A DNA stretch of 64,000 nt from Phyllobacterium zundukense (lineage in GTDB: Bacteria > Pseudomonadota > Alphaproteobacteria > Rhizobiales > Rhizobiaceae), in NCBI RefSeq assembly GCF_002764115.1, contig NZ_CP017940.1, positions 3,446,501 through 3,510,500 of the forward strand. The letters run 5' to 3'. Positions within the stretch are counted from its first letter, which is position 1. Every line of letters begins with the position of its first letter. The notes under the pieces are model-generated. The model was not told the DNA's origin. It saw only the letters and a list, made by a program, of their open reading frames with translations, and ran no database searches. A program made the translations under genes and the position numbers. Positions 17,781-26,373 of this stretch are shown here, one piece after another.

Positions 17781-18405
17781 AAGCTTCGACCATCAGCTTC
17801 AGTCCTAACGCACCCATGACTGCACCAGCGCCGCGATCGATCCACAGCTTCAAACGGACATAGATCAGCCGGGCGCGCGAGCCTGAGAATACGAAGGCAA
17901 CGACCGCGTACCAGCCGGCTTCCACACAAAAAAGCATAGGCGGCAAGGCAAAGAGGAGCCATAGCGGTGGCGCTGGAGGCATAAGAGCGGCAAAAATACT
18001 GGCGTAGACGATCGATGTCTTCGGGTTGCTGAGTTGCGTGCTCAAGCCGAGCAAAAATGCGCGGGAGATCGATAGTCCTCCCGTGGGGGCGTTTGTGTCC
18101 GCCAAGGCCAAAGGCTCGGATGCACCCCGCCAAATGCGGATGGCAATATAAACCAGATAGGCCCCACCAAGCAGCTTCAGCATGAGATAAAGCCATTCGA
18201 ACTGCATCAACAGAGCTGTCAGGCCAAGTACCGCCAGCGCCGCGAACAACGCGCCGCCAACCCCCATGCCCAAAGCCGAAGCAAGGCCATGCGTTCGCGA
18301 TGACGCGATAGAAATCCGGGATACAAGAACGAAACTTGGACCGGGACTGATCGCGCCGATGGTGATGGCAGCAAGAATACTGAGAAGAACGGCAAACGCA
18401 GTCAT
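17764..18405 (-). CDS. LysE/RhtB family amino-acid exporter
   Basis: A 213-aa inner-membrane protein with six hydrophobic segments and the RhtB/LysE opening ITIGAISPGPSFVLVSRISI, where GPSF/GPxx is conserved. Members export amino acids or related metabolites by proton exchange. Two nearby ATGs exist (18411 and 18405); AAGGAGA lies 7 nt from the second and only one base from the first, so 18405 is preferred. It stands alone, convergent with the GNAT gene. The specific substrate is not predictable. Confidence 0.85.
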   Translation of the reverse strand: MTAFAVLLSILAAITIGAISPGPSFVLVSRISIASSRTHGLASALGMGVGGALFAALAVLGLTALLMQFEWLYLMLKLLGGAYLVYIAIRIWRGASEPLALADTNAPTGGLSISRAFLLGLSTQLSNPKTSIVYASIFAALMPPAPPLWLLFALPPMLFCVEAGWYAVVAFVFSGSRARLIYVRLKLWIDRGAGAVMGALGLKLMVEAFKTRA

Positions 18406-18507
18406 GGGCATTCTCCTTGAGCTTCGATCGACACTTTTGCTGCAGGCTGAAAGACAAAGCCGCCGGATGAATTAGCCGGCGGCCTTGAGGCGTTGAAGAA
18501 TCAGCGC

Positions 18508-19503
18508 TTATTTGTACGGGCAGGCATTGTCCGTATTGTAGTTGTGGACCTTGACCTTGCCGGAAATGATGTCGGCCTTGGCAGCCTCGACCGCTTTCTT
18601 GACGTCATCGGTCATCAGCTTGGCGTTGTTGTCGTCAACGGCATAGTCAACGCCGGCTTCCTTGACACCGAGAACATTGACGCCGGCGGTGAACTTGCCG
18701 TCTGCTCCGTCCTTGAAGGCATTATAGGTCGCAACGTCAACGCGCTTGAGCATGGAGGTCAAAACCTTGCCTGGATGCAGGCCGTTCTGGTTGGAATCGA
18801 CGCCAATGCTAAGCTTGCCGGCGTCGGCAGTTGCCTGCAGAACGCCGATGCCGGTGCCGCCAGCAGCAGCGAAGACGACGTCCGAACCCTGGTCCATCTG
18901 CGACTTGGCGATTTCGCCGCCCTTTGCCGGATCGTTCCAGGCAGCCGGCGTGTCACCGGTCATGTTTTGGATCACCTTGGCCTCCGGATTCGTGGCCTTG
19001 ACGCCGCCAACATAGCCGCAGGCGAAATTACGGATAAGCGGGACATCCATGCCGCCGATGAAGCTGACGGTTCCGGTTTTGGACGATTTGGCAGCGATCA
19101 CGCCAACCAGATAGGAACCTTCATTATCGTTGAAGACGACCGAACGCACATTCGGCTTTTCCACGACGGCGTCGATGATGACGAATTTGGTATCCGGGAA
19201 CTCCCCAGCAACCTTTTCGATCGCGGCAGCTGCAGAGAAACCGGCGATCACGATCGGTGAATTGCCGTCGGATGCGAACTTGCGCAACGCCTGTTCGCGC
19301 TGCGCCTCGTTCTGGATTTCGAATTCGCGATATTTGACGCCGGAATCGGCCGTGTATTTCTCCGCACCGTTAAACGCGGCTTCATTGAAGGATTTGTCGA
19401 ATTTTCCGCCAAGATCGTAAATAACGGCTGGCTTGTCATCCGCAGCAAAGGCCGAGACGGACAGTGCTGTGGCAGCCAGGAGTCCAAGAACAATACGCTT
19501 CAT
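18508..19503 (-). CDS. BMP family nucleoside-binding lipoprotein-like periplasmic protein
   Basis: A 331-aa periplasmic binding protein of the basic membrane protein (PnrA/TmpC/Med) family. A signal peptide (MKRIVLGLLAATALSVSAFA) ends without a lipobox Cys, so it is soluble rather than lipid-anchored. Family marks include KSFNEAAFNGAEKY, VVFNDNEGSYLVGVIAA, SFIGGMDVPLIRNFACGYVGG and VVFAAAGGTGIG. It most likely delivers nucleosides to the importer at 12.7-16.9 kb, although it is separated from it by slyX, GNAT and LysE genes and has its own promoter region (19504-19714). Confidence 0.9.
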   Translation of the reverse strand: MKRIVLGLLAATALSVSAFAADDKPAVIYDLGGKFDKSFNEAAFNGAEKYTADSGVKYREFEIQNEAQREQALRKFASDGNSPIVIAGFSAAAAIEKVAGEFPDTKFVIIDAVVEKPNVRSVVFNDNEGSYLVGVIAAKSSKTGTVSFIGGMDVPLIRNFACGYVGGVKATNPEAKVIQNMTGDTPAAWNDPAKGGEIAKSQMDQGSDVVFAAAGGTGIGVLQATADAGKLSIGVDSNQNGLHPGKVLTSMLKRVDVATYNAFKDGADGKFTAGVNVLGVKEAGVDYAVDDNNAKLMTDDVKKAVEAAKADIISGKVKVHNYNTDNACPYK

Positions 19504-19714
19504 TTGATACCAACCCTCTGGATTTTGTTGAGCAGGATCAACTTTCTGTTGAGCCTTAAAATCGTTGCGGCCACGTCAGACGGCAGCCGCCCCGAAAGCA
19601 ATCTTGCATGCCAGCGGGCAAATTTCACGCGAAATTTTGCCTTATGGTCAAATATTGCCCGGAGTATCATTCGATCGCGAAAGCGGTGCTCTGAAATCCA
19701 GTCAGGTCAGTCTG

Positions 19715-20377
19715 TTAGATCGCCTTTGCCTGCGGAATGGGACAGGAAACGCCGGTGCCACGCAAGCTGCAATAGCCGGCCGGATTCTTGGCGAGATATT
19801 GCTGATGATAGTCCTCGGCATAATAGAATTCCGGCACCTCCAGAATCTCCGTGGTGATCTTGCCACGGCCAGCAACGCTGAGCGCCTTCTGGTAGTCATT
19901 GCGGCTTGTTTCTGCAGCCGCGTGTTGCTCCGGTGTAAACGTATAGATGCCCGAGCGATAGGTCGTGCCGATATCATTGCCCTGCCGCATGCCCTGCGTC
20001 GGGTCATGCTCTTCCCAGAACAACGTCAATAGCTCGTCATAGGAAATGACATCCGGATCGAACACCACCAGCACAACTTCATTGTGCCCGGTCAGTCCAG
20101 TACATGTTTCCTGGTAGGTGGGGTTTGGCGTGATGCCGCCGGCGTAGCCTGCGGCGGTGACATACACGCCGGGCACTTGCCAGAACAGCCGCTCGACGCC
20201 CCAGAAGCAGCCCATGCCGAACATGGCGGTCTGGAGATTGTCGGGCCATGGGCCCTTCAGCGCGTGTCCATTGACGAAATGTGTTTCGGCGGTGGCAACG
20301 GGAGTAGCTCGCCCCGGTAGAGCTTGAGCAGCCTCGGGCATTTTGGTTTTCTTGTTGAACATGTCGATGATGAACAT
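19715..20377 (-). CDS. msrA: peptide-methionine (S)-S-oxide reductase MsrA
   Basis: A 220-aa enzyme repairing methionine-S-sulfoxide in proteins. The active site is [16 protein letters not shown] (catalytic Cys in GCFWG), followed by [23 protein letters not shown] and [19 protein letters not shown]. Resolving cysteines are in [14 protein letters not shown] at the C-terminus. An N-terminal extension of about 45 residues precedes the catalytic domain, as in several alphaproteobacterial MsrA proteins. ATG 20377 has GGAGG about 7 nt upstream, which fixes the start. Confidence 0.93.
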   Translation of the reverse strand: MFIIDMFNKKTKMPEAAQALPGRATPVATAETHFVNGHALKGPWPDNLQTAMFGMGCFWGVERLFWQVPGVYVTAAGYAGGITPNPTYQETCTGLTGHNEVVLVVFDPDVISYDELLTLFWEEHDPTQGMRQGNDIGTTYRSGIYTFTPEQHAAAETSRNDYQKALSVAGRGKITTEILEVPEFYYAEDYHQQYLAKNPAGYCSLRGTGVSCPIPQAKAI

Positions 20378-20415
20378 CGAGGTACCTCCATCGAAAGGGG
20401 CGGTTCCATAATGCT

Positions 20416-20751
20416 TCAACGGGCTGCGAAACGCCCTACCCTGTTCTGGCGCCTGTAACCCAGGGCATAGAGCACAAAGGCGAGCAGGGCAAAAACAACA
20501 AAGGTCGGCGTTTCCAGCACCCAGAGCATCATTGGGTCCCACAGGATGGGATAAATATGGGTTTTGATGCTGGCTTCGGCAAGGGCGAGCGATGACGCGG
20601 AAACGGACTGCCAGCTATCCTGCAGCGATGTCATGATCAAGTGCGATGCGCCGACCGAGCGAGCGGCATCAAGAACGGCGGCAATGATCGCCAGACTGAG
20701 GGCAATGTAGGCAAGAAGCCTGAAAAGCGATCGGATCACATCTATCTCCAA
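20416..20751 (-). CDS. small conserved membrane protein, function unknown
   Basis: A 111-aa protein with two hydrophobic segments: residues 12-30 ([19 protein letters not shown]) and about 77-97 ([22 protein letters not shown]), ending in a basic tail ([12 protein letters not shown]). The loop between ([20 protein letters not shown], then HIYPILWDP) probably faces the periplasm. I recognise the pattern as a protein widespread in Rhizobiales but know no function. It lies upstream of msrA on the same strand, 38 bp away. Confidence 0.65.
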   Translation of the reverse strand: MEIDVIRSLFRLLAYIALSLAIIAAVLDAARSVGASHLIMTSLQDSWQSVSASSLALAEASIKTHIYPILWDPMMLWVLETPTFVVFALLAFVLYALGYRRQNRVGRFAAR

Positions 20752-20941
20752 AAATAAGTCGCCAAATACGTGAGGTCTCTTCGGCCAAAGGGAACGTCAT
20801 TGTAGCGCCCGACACCAGCAGAATGAATTCAATTCTACCTGTATTTTGATAGCAGAAGGTGAAATGTGCGAGAAATTTCTTAGCAATTTCAGCGGAGAAT
20901 CGATGAAATCGCAGCAAAGCGCGATTATGTTGAAATAGGAG

Positions 20942-20969
20942 TTGAACAAGCGACTGTTCTGACTATAGT
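20942..20969 (+). promoter_or_regulatory. probable tRNA-Ser promoter
   Basis: TTGAAC (20942-20947) and TATAGT (20964-20969) are separated by 16 bp, a good housekeeping promoter. Transcription would start near 20976, about 140 bp before the mature tRNA. The 20752-21117 gap otherwise holds a small hairpin (AGCCGG/CCGGCT at 21060-21077) and no gene. Confidence 0.45.
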
Positions 20970-21117
20970 GCGCGCCGCACGGGGTCGCTGTCGGCTAACC
21001 ATCGACAAGCGTTGCGTGCATATCCAGACTGAGTGACCGATGGTTGACGGTGCTCTCGAAGCCGGATCTTTCCGGCTGAGAAAAATTAACCCGCCTGGCC
21101 CATGCCGGACGTATTGC

Positions 21118-21208
21118 GGAGAGGTGGCCGAGTGGTTGAAGGCGCACGCCTGGAAAGTGTGTTTACGTCAAAAGCGTAACGCGGGTTCGAATCCCGCTCT
21201 CTCCGCCA
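21118..21208 (+). tRNA. tRNA-Ser (anticodon GGA)
   Basis: GGAGAGG pairs with TCTCTCC (one G-T) as the acceptor stem, followed by discriminator G and an encoded CCA. The D arm reads GGCCGAGTGGTTGAAGGC; the anticodon stem CACGC/GTGTG encloses loop CTGGAAA with anticodon GGA, reading UCC and UCU. A long variable arm (TTTACG...CGTAAC) marks a class II tRNA, and GCGGGTTCGAATCCCGC is the T arm. It marks the boundary between conserved housekeeping genes and the regulator-rich region to the right. Confidence 0.97.
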
Positions 21209-21567
21209 TTAATTATAATTTATCATTATATCTCAATATGTTATCAACTCATCAATTGCAGAACCACCTTAGTACCCACCACATTAAGCCTTGTGCGTAG
21301 TACCAGCGTACGCAGAGCAGGATCACAGATTGGTCGAACTGGCGGCCCTTGAACATCGAAACTCTCTGAAAATAATCGACAGTTCCCTTGCCATGCTGCC
21401 AGTAACCAAAACGTTGCAACAGATCTGCCAGCGATGGCCTTTGCCTCGAACATGTTCGTCTCCTCGATACTGCAGTCTAACCGTCGCAATATCATGCTCT
21501 GCTATCATAACTATTCCTTTGAAAATGCCGATAAGGCCACATTTTGATTGGTGCTGCCCTGAACCAT
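21209..21567. other. intergenic stretch after tRNA-Ser
   Basis: No gene with a family match or a convincing ribosome-binding site is visible. The first 50 bases after the tRNA are A+T-rich (AATTATAATTTATCATTATA). No second copy of the tRNA 3' end was noticed downstream that would mark an integration site, and no integrase is present. Confidence 0.5.
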
Positions 21568-22632
21568 TTAGCCGTCGAGTGGCGCCGTCTGGAGGCGCGG
21601 CCGGGCGTAATCGGGAATTTTGAAGCGCCGGCGGTAGGCCCCCGGCGCCAGGCCGGTCACTCGCTTGAAGAGGCGGCGGAAAAAAGCGGATTCCTCATAG
21701 CCGATCTGCCAGCTGATCTCATCGACCGAAGCCTCCGTCCGCTCGAGGCGGCGCTTGGCGTCCTCGATTCTCAGGCGCTGCACATAGGCGAGCGGGCTCA
21801 GCCCGGTCGCCGTTGTGAACCGGCGCTTGAAGGTGCGCTCGGTGAGCCCGGTGCGTCGGATCATCTCTTCCAGAGGATTCGCCACCGGAAAATGCGCGGC
21901 GATCCATTCCTGGGCGGCCTGGACCGCGAGGTCGCCATGATCGTTGCGCCCCTCGAACACGATGTAGGGCGCGAGCCCGTCCTGATGCCACTGCAGAGCG
22001 AAGAACCGGGCTACGGCCTGTGCCTCGGTAGCCCCAGCATGGCGGCCTATCAGGTACAACACCAGATCGTGCCATGTCATGGAGGCACCGGAACTGACCA
22101 GATCCTCGCGCTTGCCAGAAATGACCAGGACGCGCTCCGGATGGATCGGCACCGCCGGAAAGGCGGCCGCGAAGGCGCGGGCGTAGCCATAGTGTACTGT
22201 CGCATCCATGCCGTCGAAGAGCCCTGTCTCGGCGAGCAGGAAAATGCCCGAGCAAGCTGAGCAGAGAAGAGCGCCTCGGCGATGCATCGCACGCAGCCAA
22301 TTCACCAGTTCCGGATGTCGGCCCTTTTTCCAGCCCTCCGGCCCCAGCAAGATCGAAGGGACGATGATGATGTCGGTTGCATCTAGTGCGACGACGCTGC
22401 GTTGGACCATAACAGGTACGTGACTGGCGAGTTCCAGCGAGCCAGGTCGGAGCCCCACGATCTCGACCCGAAAGGGCGGCGCATGGAACCTGGCGTTGCC
22501 TGACGGAGGCATCATCGCGAAGGCGTTCATCACGTCGAAGATGCCGCTCAGCGTCGACATCACTGCCTCGGGAATAGCGACGAGGCTCACATGCAGTGGC
22601 TCCGATCTCATCGAGGCGGTGTGAGGCGGCAT
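21568..22632 (-). CDS. GlxA family regulator (DJ-1/PfpI domain plus AraC HTH)
   Basis: A 354-aa transcription factor. The N-terminal DJ-1/PfpI-like amidotransferase fold spans about 10-190, with the nucleophile-elbow Cys in LLCSACSGIFLLAETGLFDG; the AraC-type pair of HTH motifs spans about 240-340 (RRTGLTERTFKRRFTTATGL, then IGYEESAFFRRLFKRVTGL). It is divergent from the methyltransferase gene, its likely target, across about 210 bp. Start ATG 22632 is provisional because no strong ribosome-binding site was seen; ATG downstream (MRSEPLHV) is an alternative. The effector is unknown. Confidence 0.85.
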   Translation of the reverse strand: MPPHTASMRSEPLHVSLVAIPEAVMSTLSGIFDVMNAFAMMPPSGNARFHAPPFRVEIVGLRPGSLELASHVPVMVQRSVVALDATDIIIVPSILLGPEGWKKGRHPELVNWLRAMHRRGALLCSACSGIFLLAETGLFDGMDATVHYGYARAFAAAFPAVPIHPERVLVISGKREDLVSSGASMTWHDLVLYLIGRHAGATEAQAVARFFALQWHQDGLAPYIVFEGRNDHGDLAVQAAQEWIAAHFPVANPLEEMIRRTGLTERTFKRRFTTATGLSPLAYVQRLRIEDAKRRLERTEASVDEISWQIGYEESAFFRRLFKRVTGLAPGAYRRRFKIPDYARPRLQTAPLDG

Positions 22633-22841
22633 TCCGTATCCCCTGGACGCAAGAACGACAGAATAACACCGAGATAGCGATCGTGCCACTATTCCGGGGA
22701 TCAGTAGTATTCACCTGTGTTGCAATGCCATCTGGCATGAACGACCCGATTCTGGCCAGTCCCGCTCTGCCACTCTGTCAACGTAACTGCGATCCTCTGC
22801 CAAGCCTCAGGTCCTCTGGGTGCTTAACAGGAGACATGGAC

Positions 22842-23921
22842 ATGGACATGGACAGTATCCAACCCGGTGCAATCGACCCCGCTAAACTCGATGCGTTCCT
22901 CACGCGCGCAGTCGGCGATCTGTCGGCCGGATACGGCGGCGTGATGGTGAGCATTGGCAACCGGCTCGGCCTCTACAAGGCGATGGCGGGGACCGGCCCG
23001 CTCAGCTCGCGGGAGCTGGCCGGCCGCGCCGGCTGCGCTGAACGCTACGTGCGCGAATGGCTTGGCTCACAGGTCGCCGGCGGCTACGTTGTATATCACG
23101 CTATCAGCGACACCTATGAGCTGACGCCGGAGCAGGCCTTTGTCCTTGCCAACGAGGACAGCCCTGTCTTCATTCCCAACGCTTGGGCCGTCCCTGCATC
23201 GATGTGGTTCGACGAGGACAAGGCGGTGGAGGCTTTCCGGACCGGCAAAGGTGTCCCTTGGGGAGATCATAACGGGCGGCTCTATTGCGGGGTCGCAGCC
23301 TTCTACCGCAATGCCTATCGCGGCAGCCTGGTTTCGGAATGGCTGCCGGCCCTCGACGGTGTGGTCGATAAGCTTCGGGCCGGCGCTCTCGTGGCCGATG
23401 TTGGCTGCGGCTACGGTCATTCGACTGTGCTTATGGCACAAGGCTTCCCGGTGTCACATTTCTGCGGCTTCGACACGCATCCGGAATCGGTGGCCGAGGC
23501 TCGACAGATCGCTGCTGAGGCAGGCGTTGCCCAAGCAACCTTCGCTACAGCTCGGGCGGATGAATATCCGGGAACCGGCTACGACCTGATCTGCTTCTTC
23601 GATTGCTTGCACGACATGGGCGACCCGCTCGCCGCAGCGGCACACGCGGCCAAGGCCCTAGCACCCGGCGGCACCGTGATGCTTGTGGAGCCTTTCGCCA
23701 ACGATCGGGCCGAAGACAACGTCTCACCCGTGGCCAGGCTCTATTACGCCGCGTCGACCACGCTCTGCTGCGCCCACGCGATCTCTGAGGGTGGCCGCAT
23801 GGTGCTTGGTGCGCAGGCAGGCGAAGCCCGCCTCGCCGAAGTATTCCGCAAAGCGGGCTTCACACACTTTCGGCGTGCTGCCGAGACGCCCTTCAACCTC
23901 ATTCTCGAAGCTCGGGCCTAA
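22842..23921 (+). CDS. class I SAM-dependent methyltransferase with N-terminal winged helix
   Basis: A 359-aa protein. Residues about 35-95 form the winged-helix dimerisation module common in small-molecule methyltransferases (LSSRELAGRAGCAERYVREWL). The SAM motif I is VADVGCGYGHSTVLMAQGFP, motif II YDLICFFDCLHDMGDP, and GGTVMLVEPFA follows. It resembles the Rv2258c-like group; substrate unknown. Three in-frame ATGs lie in an ATGGAC repeat (22836, 22842, 22848); AGGAG ends at 22833, favouring 22842. It is divergent from the GlxA regulator and stands alone. Confidence 0.85.
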   Translation: MDMDSIQPGAIDPAKLDAFLTRAVGDLSAGYGGVMVSIGNRLGLYKAMAGTGPLSSRELAGRAGCAERYVREWLGSQVAGGYVVYHAISDTYELTPEQAFVLANEDSPVFIPNAWAVPASMWFDEDKAVEAFRTGKGVPWGDHNGRLYCGVAAFYRNAYRGSLVSEWLPALDGVVDKLRAGALVADVGCGYGHSTVLMAQGFPVSHFCGFDTHPESVAEARQIAAEAGVAQATFATARADEYPGTGYDLICFFDCLHDMGDPLAAAAHAAKALAPGGTVMLVEPFANDRAEDNVSPVARLYYAASTTLCCAHAISEGGRMVLGAQAGEARLAEVFRKAGFTHFRRAAETPFNLILEARA

Positions 23922-24555
23922 TCTCCCGGATCAGCGGTTCTTGCAAGGGGACGTCATGGCGATCGGATTTCTATGGCAGAGGGCGTTTGCGCAAGCTCGC
24001 CCTGGCCTCCTCCTCGCTCCGGTCCTGCCCGCGCGCGGATCACCAGAAAACGCCATGCGTCACCCATTTTGCGTTTTTAACGATGCTCTCACGAGCGTTT
24101 TGCGAACGACGAACCTGCCCGTGGGAAAAAGCCGACATCGCAGGGCAACGCCAATGATGATGCAACCATAGACTCTAAACGCGAAACAGTTCCAAGCGAT
24201 CGTGACTCAATTTCAATGGGCGTGAACCCCATCAATTCCGAGAATGCTTCAAACATCACTTTTCTGGACTGAGTGGACTTAAAGGGGGCTAATTCGAACC
24301 ACGCAGATCGCCTATTCGCGGAACTCAAGAGGTGGACGCGTTTCTTAGATAACAGATCACGCACTTTTGCCGCCTGCGTAGTTTGCAGATGTGATGCAAT
24401 CTAGCGCCAACCTATGTCTCTGCCTGTGAAATGAACGCTGCCGTTCGATAGCCTCTCATTGGTCGGCCTCTGCACGATTAGCGAGACTTCGCCGCAAGCA
24501 TTCCCACCTTTATTGCTAAATCCCATCTTTGGCAAAGTCGGCATGCCTGCAACGA
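23922..24555. other. 634-bp stretch without a supported gene
   Basis: Open frames here (for example 23956-24171 on + and 24089-24364 on -) show no recognisable domain or ribosome-binding site. The stretch separates the methyltransferase from the convergent MaoC gene and may be decayed coding DNA, but I cannot name an ancestor. Confidence 0.4.
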
Positions 24556-25023
24556 TCAGCCTGTAGCTCTACGTGGAACAACAAGTTTGGCCGTGAGCGT
24601 CTGGACGATTTCGCCACGCTGATTGATGGTCCGGCTAACGATGACCGCGATACCGCGATCCGGCTTTGATCGGGACGGCGTGACTTCGATGACCTCGCTT
24701 TCCACGTGCAGCGTATCGCCTGGGCGTGTCGGTGCCGGCCAGTTTATTTCTCCTCCTGCCCCAATGATCCCGCCGGCCAGCGGCAGGCCGCCCTCCACAT
24801 TCAGCCGCATGGTGATAGCGGCTGTGTGCCATCCGCTTGCTGCCAAACCTTTGAAGAGCGTACTCTTGGCTGCCTCCTCGTCCGTATGAAACAATTGTGG
24901 ATCGAATTGCGCGGCGAACGTCCTGATCTGTGTTTTATCGATCGTGTGAGTGGCGCTGACAAAGCGCTGCCCCACATGGAGATCGTCCAAATGGAGACGA
25001 TCTGCCTGGATTTGATCACTCAT
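24556..25023 (-). CDS. MaoC family dehydratase
   Basis: A 155-aa single hot-dog domain protein. The (R)-enoyl-CoA hydratase motif is visible as FAAQFDPQLFHTDEEAAKSTLF (Asp and His catalytic pair within AxxxDxxxxH), followed by SGWHTAAITMRL and the strand GGEINWPAPTRPGDTLHVES. It probably hydrates or dehydrates an acyl-CoA or acyl-like substrate. No partner gene is adjacent: TauE lies beyond 25190 on the same strand. The role is therefore not assigned to a pathway. Confidence 0.85.
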   Translation of the reverse strand: MSDQIQADRLHLDDLHVGQRFVSATHTIDKTQIRTFAAQFDPQLFHTDEEAAKSTLFKGLAASGWHTAAITMRLNVEGGLPLAGGIIGAGGEINWPAPTRPGDTLHVESEVIEVTPSRSKPDRGIAVIVSRTINQRGEIVQTLTAKLVVPRRATG

Positions 25024-25189
25024 GGTTCATCTCCTCCGTGTATTTAATGAGTGCTAGGACCACTGCCGGCAAGTTACGCCTTTCTAGTGGGCTATTGCCG
25101 CAAGCCAGCGGCCATAATAATTACGGCAAATGTATCACTTGCTCTTAACATTTGCCTGACCAACTCCTGCCCGGATCGTGCCACTGCGC

Positions 25190-25966
25190 TCAAACTAGAA
25201 ATCCGGAAACGCCATCCCACAAGAGTTTCAACGCTGTCAAAACTAACAATCCGTAGCAGGTGCGATAGATCTGACGCTGGTCCAGCCTTCCGTTAAGCCG
25301 CCACCCAAGCCAGACGCCGCTGGGGATGGCCAAGAGACAAATCGCCATCAATGCCCAGACACCGGCGGTCGGCTTCACCAGCAACAGCCACGGCACCGCC
25401 TTGGTGGCGTTGCCTACGGTGAAAAACATACTCGTTGTTCCCGCGTAGATTTCCTTGCTGAGGCCAAGGGGCAACAGATACATCGCAAGCGGCGGCCCGC
25501 CCGAATGCGCCACCATCGTGGTCACTCCTGAGGTAAGACCCGCAGCGATCGCCTTCGGCGTCGAACGCGGACGGGTCGTCACCTGTCCGCCCCTCAGAAA
25601 CCAGAGGCCTACAAAGATCAGGGTGATCACGGCCATCACGATCGCGATGGCCCGGTGGTCGAGGAAGCGGAAAAGCCCATAGCCGAACCCGATGCCGACC
25701 ATGAGTCCCGGCACGAGCAGCACAAGGTCCGGCCTCGACCACGTCGAGGGCCTCCAGTAGCGCAGCGCGAACAGATCCATCGCGATGAACAGGGGTGCGA
25801 GCAGACCGCCCGCGGTAACCGGATCCATTACAATCGACAACAGGGGAATTCCGACGATAGCGAATCCGCCACCGAACGCTCCTCTCATGAAGCTGATCAG
25901 GAATACACCGGCAAACGCGACCAAGATCGTGGCAGCGGTCAGCTCCGGTGCAACCGGGGTGGCCAT
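25190..25966 (-). CDS. TauE/SafE family sulfite/organosulfonate exporter-like permease
   Basis: A 258-aa inner-membrane protein with about eight hydrophobic segments and the internally repeated TauE/SafE core: GAFGGGFAIVGIPLLSIV in the first half and SGVTTMVAHSGGPPLAMYL in the second. Members move sulfite, sulfoacetate, taurine-derived anions or similar. Of two adjacent ATGs (25969, 25966), the second is 5 nt from GGAGG and is preferred. It overlaps the stop of the DUF1127 gene (TGATGATG), so they form an operon divergent from the MocR regulator. Confidence 0.85.
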   Translation of the reverse strand: MATPVAPELTAATILVAFAGVFLISFMRGAFGGGFAIVGIPLLSIVMDPVTAGGLLAPLFIAMDLFALRYWRPSTWSRPDLVLLVPGLMVGIGFGYGLFRFLDHRAIAIVMAVITLIFVGLWFLRGGQVTTRPRSTPKAIAAGLTSGVTTMVAHSGGPPLAMYLLPLGLSKEIYAGTTSMFFTVGNATKAVPWLLLVKPTAGVWALMAICLLAIPSGVWLGWRLNGRLDQRQIYRTCYGLLVLTALKLLWDGVSGFLV

Positions 25967-25968
25967 CA

Positions 25969-26193
25969 TCACCTCCTCGCCCGGTTGGGGTTGTTCACGA
26001 AGCCATAAGCAGCCGCTTCGATTTGAGAGCGCACGATGCCCAAATCCCGGAGTGCTTTGTCGTCGAGTTCGCGCAGGCTTGTAATGGCAGCGCGACGGAC
26101 GCAATAGCGAGCGATCCGCTGCCAACAAGCGTTGAATGTCCGAAGAAATGCGCCGTGCGCCGGCCTCACGATGGTTGAAAGGGTTGCAGACAT
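25969..26193 (-). CDS. DUF1127 small basic protein
   Basis: A 74-aa Arg-rich protein whose second half is the DUF1127 (YjiS-like) motif: ITSLRELDDKALRDLGIVRSQIEAAAYG. Small DUF1127 proteins are abundant in Rhizobiales; in Agrobacterium, family members affect phosphate and carbon metabolism and RNA turnover. ATG 26193 is preceded by GGAGGTC. Its stop overlaps the TauE start region, and it is divergent from the MocR gene, so the DUF1127-tauE pair is the probable regulon. Confidence 0.82.
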   Translation of the reverse strand: MSATLSTIVRPAHGAFLRTFNACWQRIARYCVRRAAITSLRELDDKALRDLGIVRSQIEAAAYGFVNNPNRARR

Positions 26194-26293
26194 TTTGACC
26201 TCCAGATGTTGCTCTGCGGTAATGCGACTCCGCCGGCACCAGCGCTTGCTGAGCGCCGCCGCGTGTTCATTGACCACAGACCTTGGCAATTCC

Positions 26294-26371
26294 CGGTGCA
26301 ATCCGGTTTGACGTAGCCATTATGTTCCGATAGAGTACTCGGTGCAATTAAAACATTGTACTCGGAGCAAT
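26294..26371 (+). promoter_or_regulatory. MocR operator: phased direct repeats
   Basis: GTACTCGGTGCAAT (26335-26348) and GTACTCGGAGCAAT (26358-26371) are direct repeats 23 bp apart. A partial third copy CGGTGCAAT (26294-26302) lies 46 bp, twice 23, before the first. The last repeat ends two bases before the regulator's ATG. Direct-repeat operators are known for MocR regulators such as GabR and PdxR; the assignment here is inference from position and spacing. Confidence 0.6.
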
Positions 26372-26373
26372 AA

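Noticed and set aside
24089..24364. 91-aa frame on the - strand in the gap before the MaoC gene
   Set aside because: No domain, no start signal; left as unexplained spacer.
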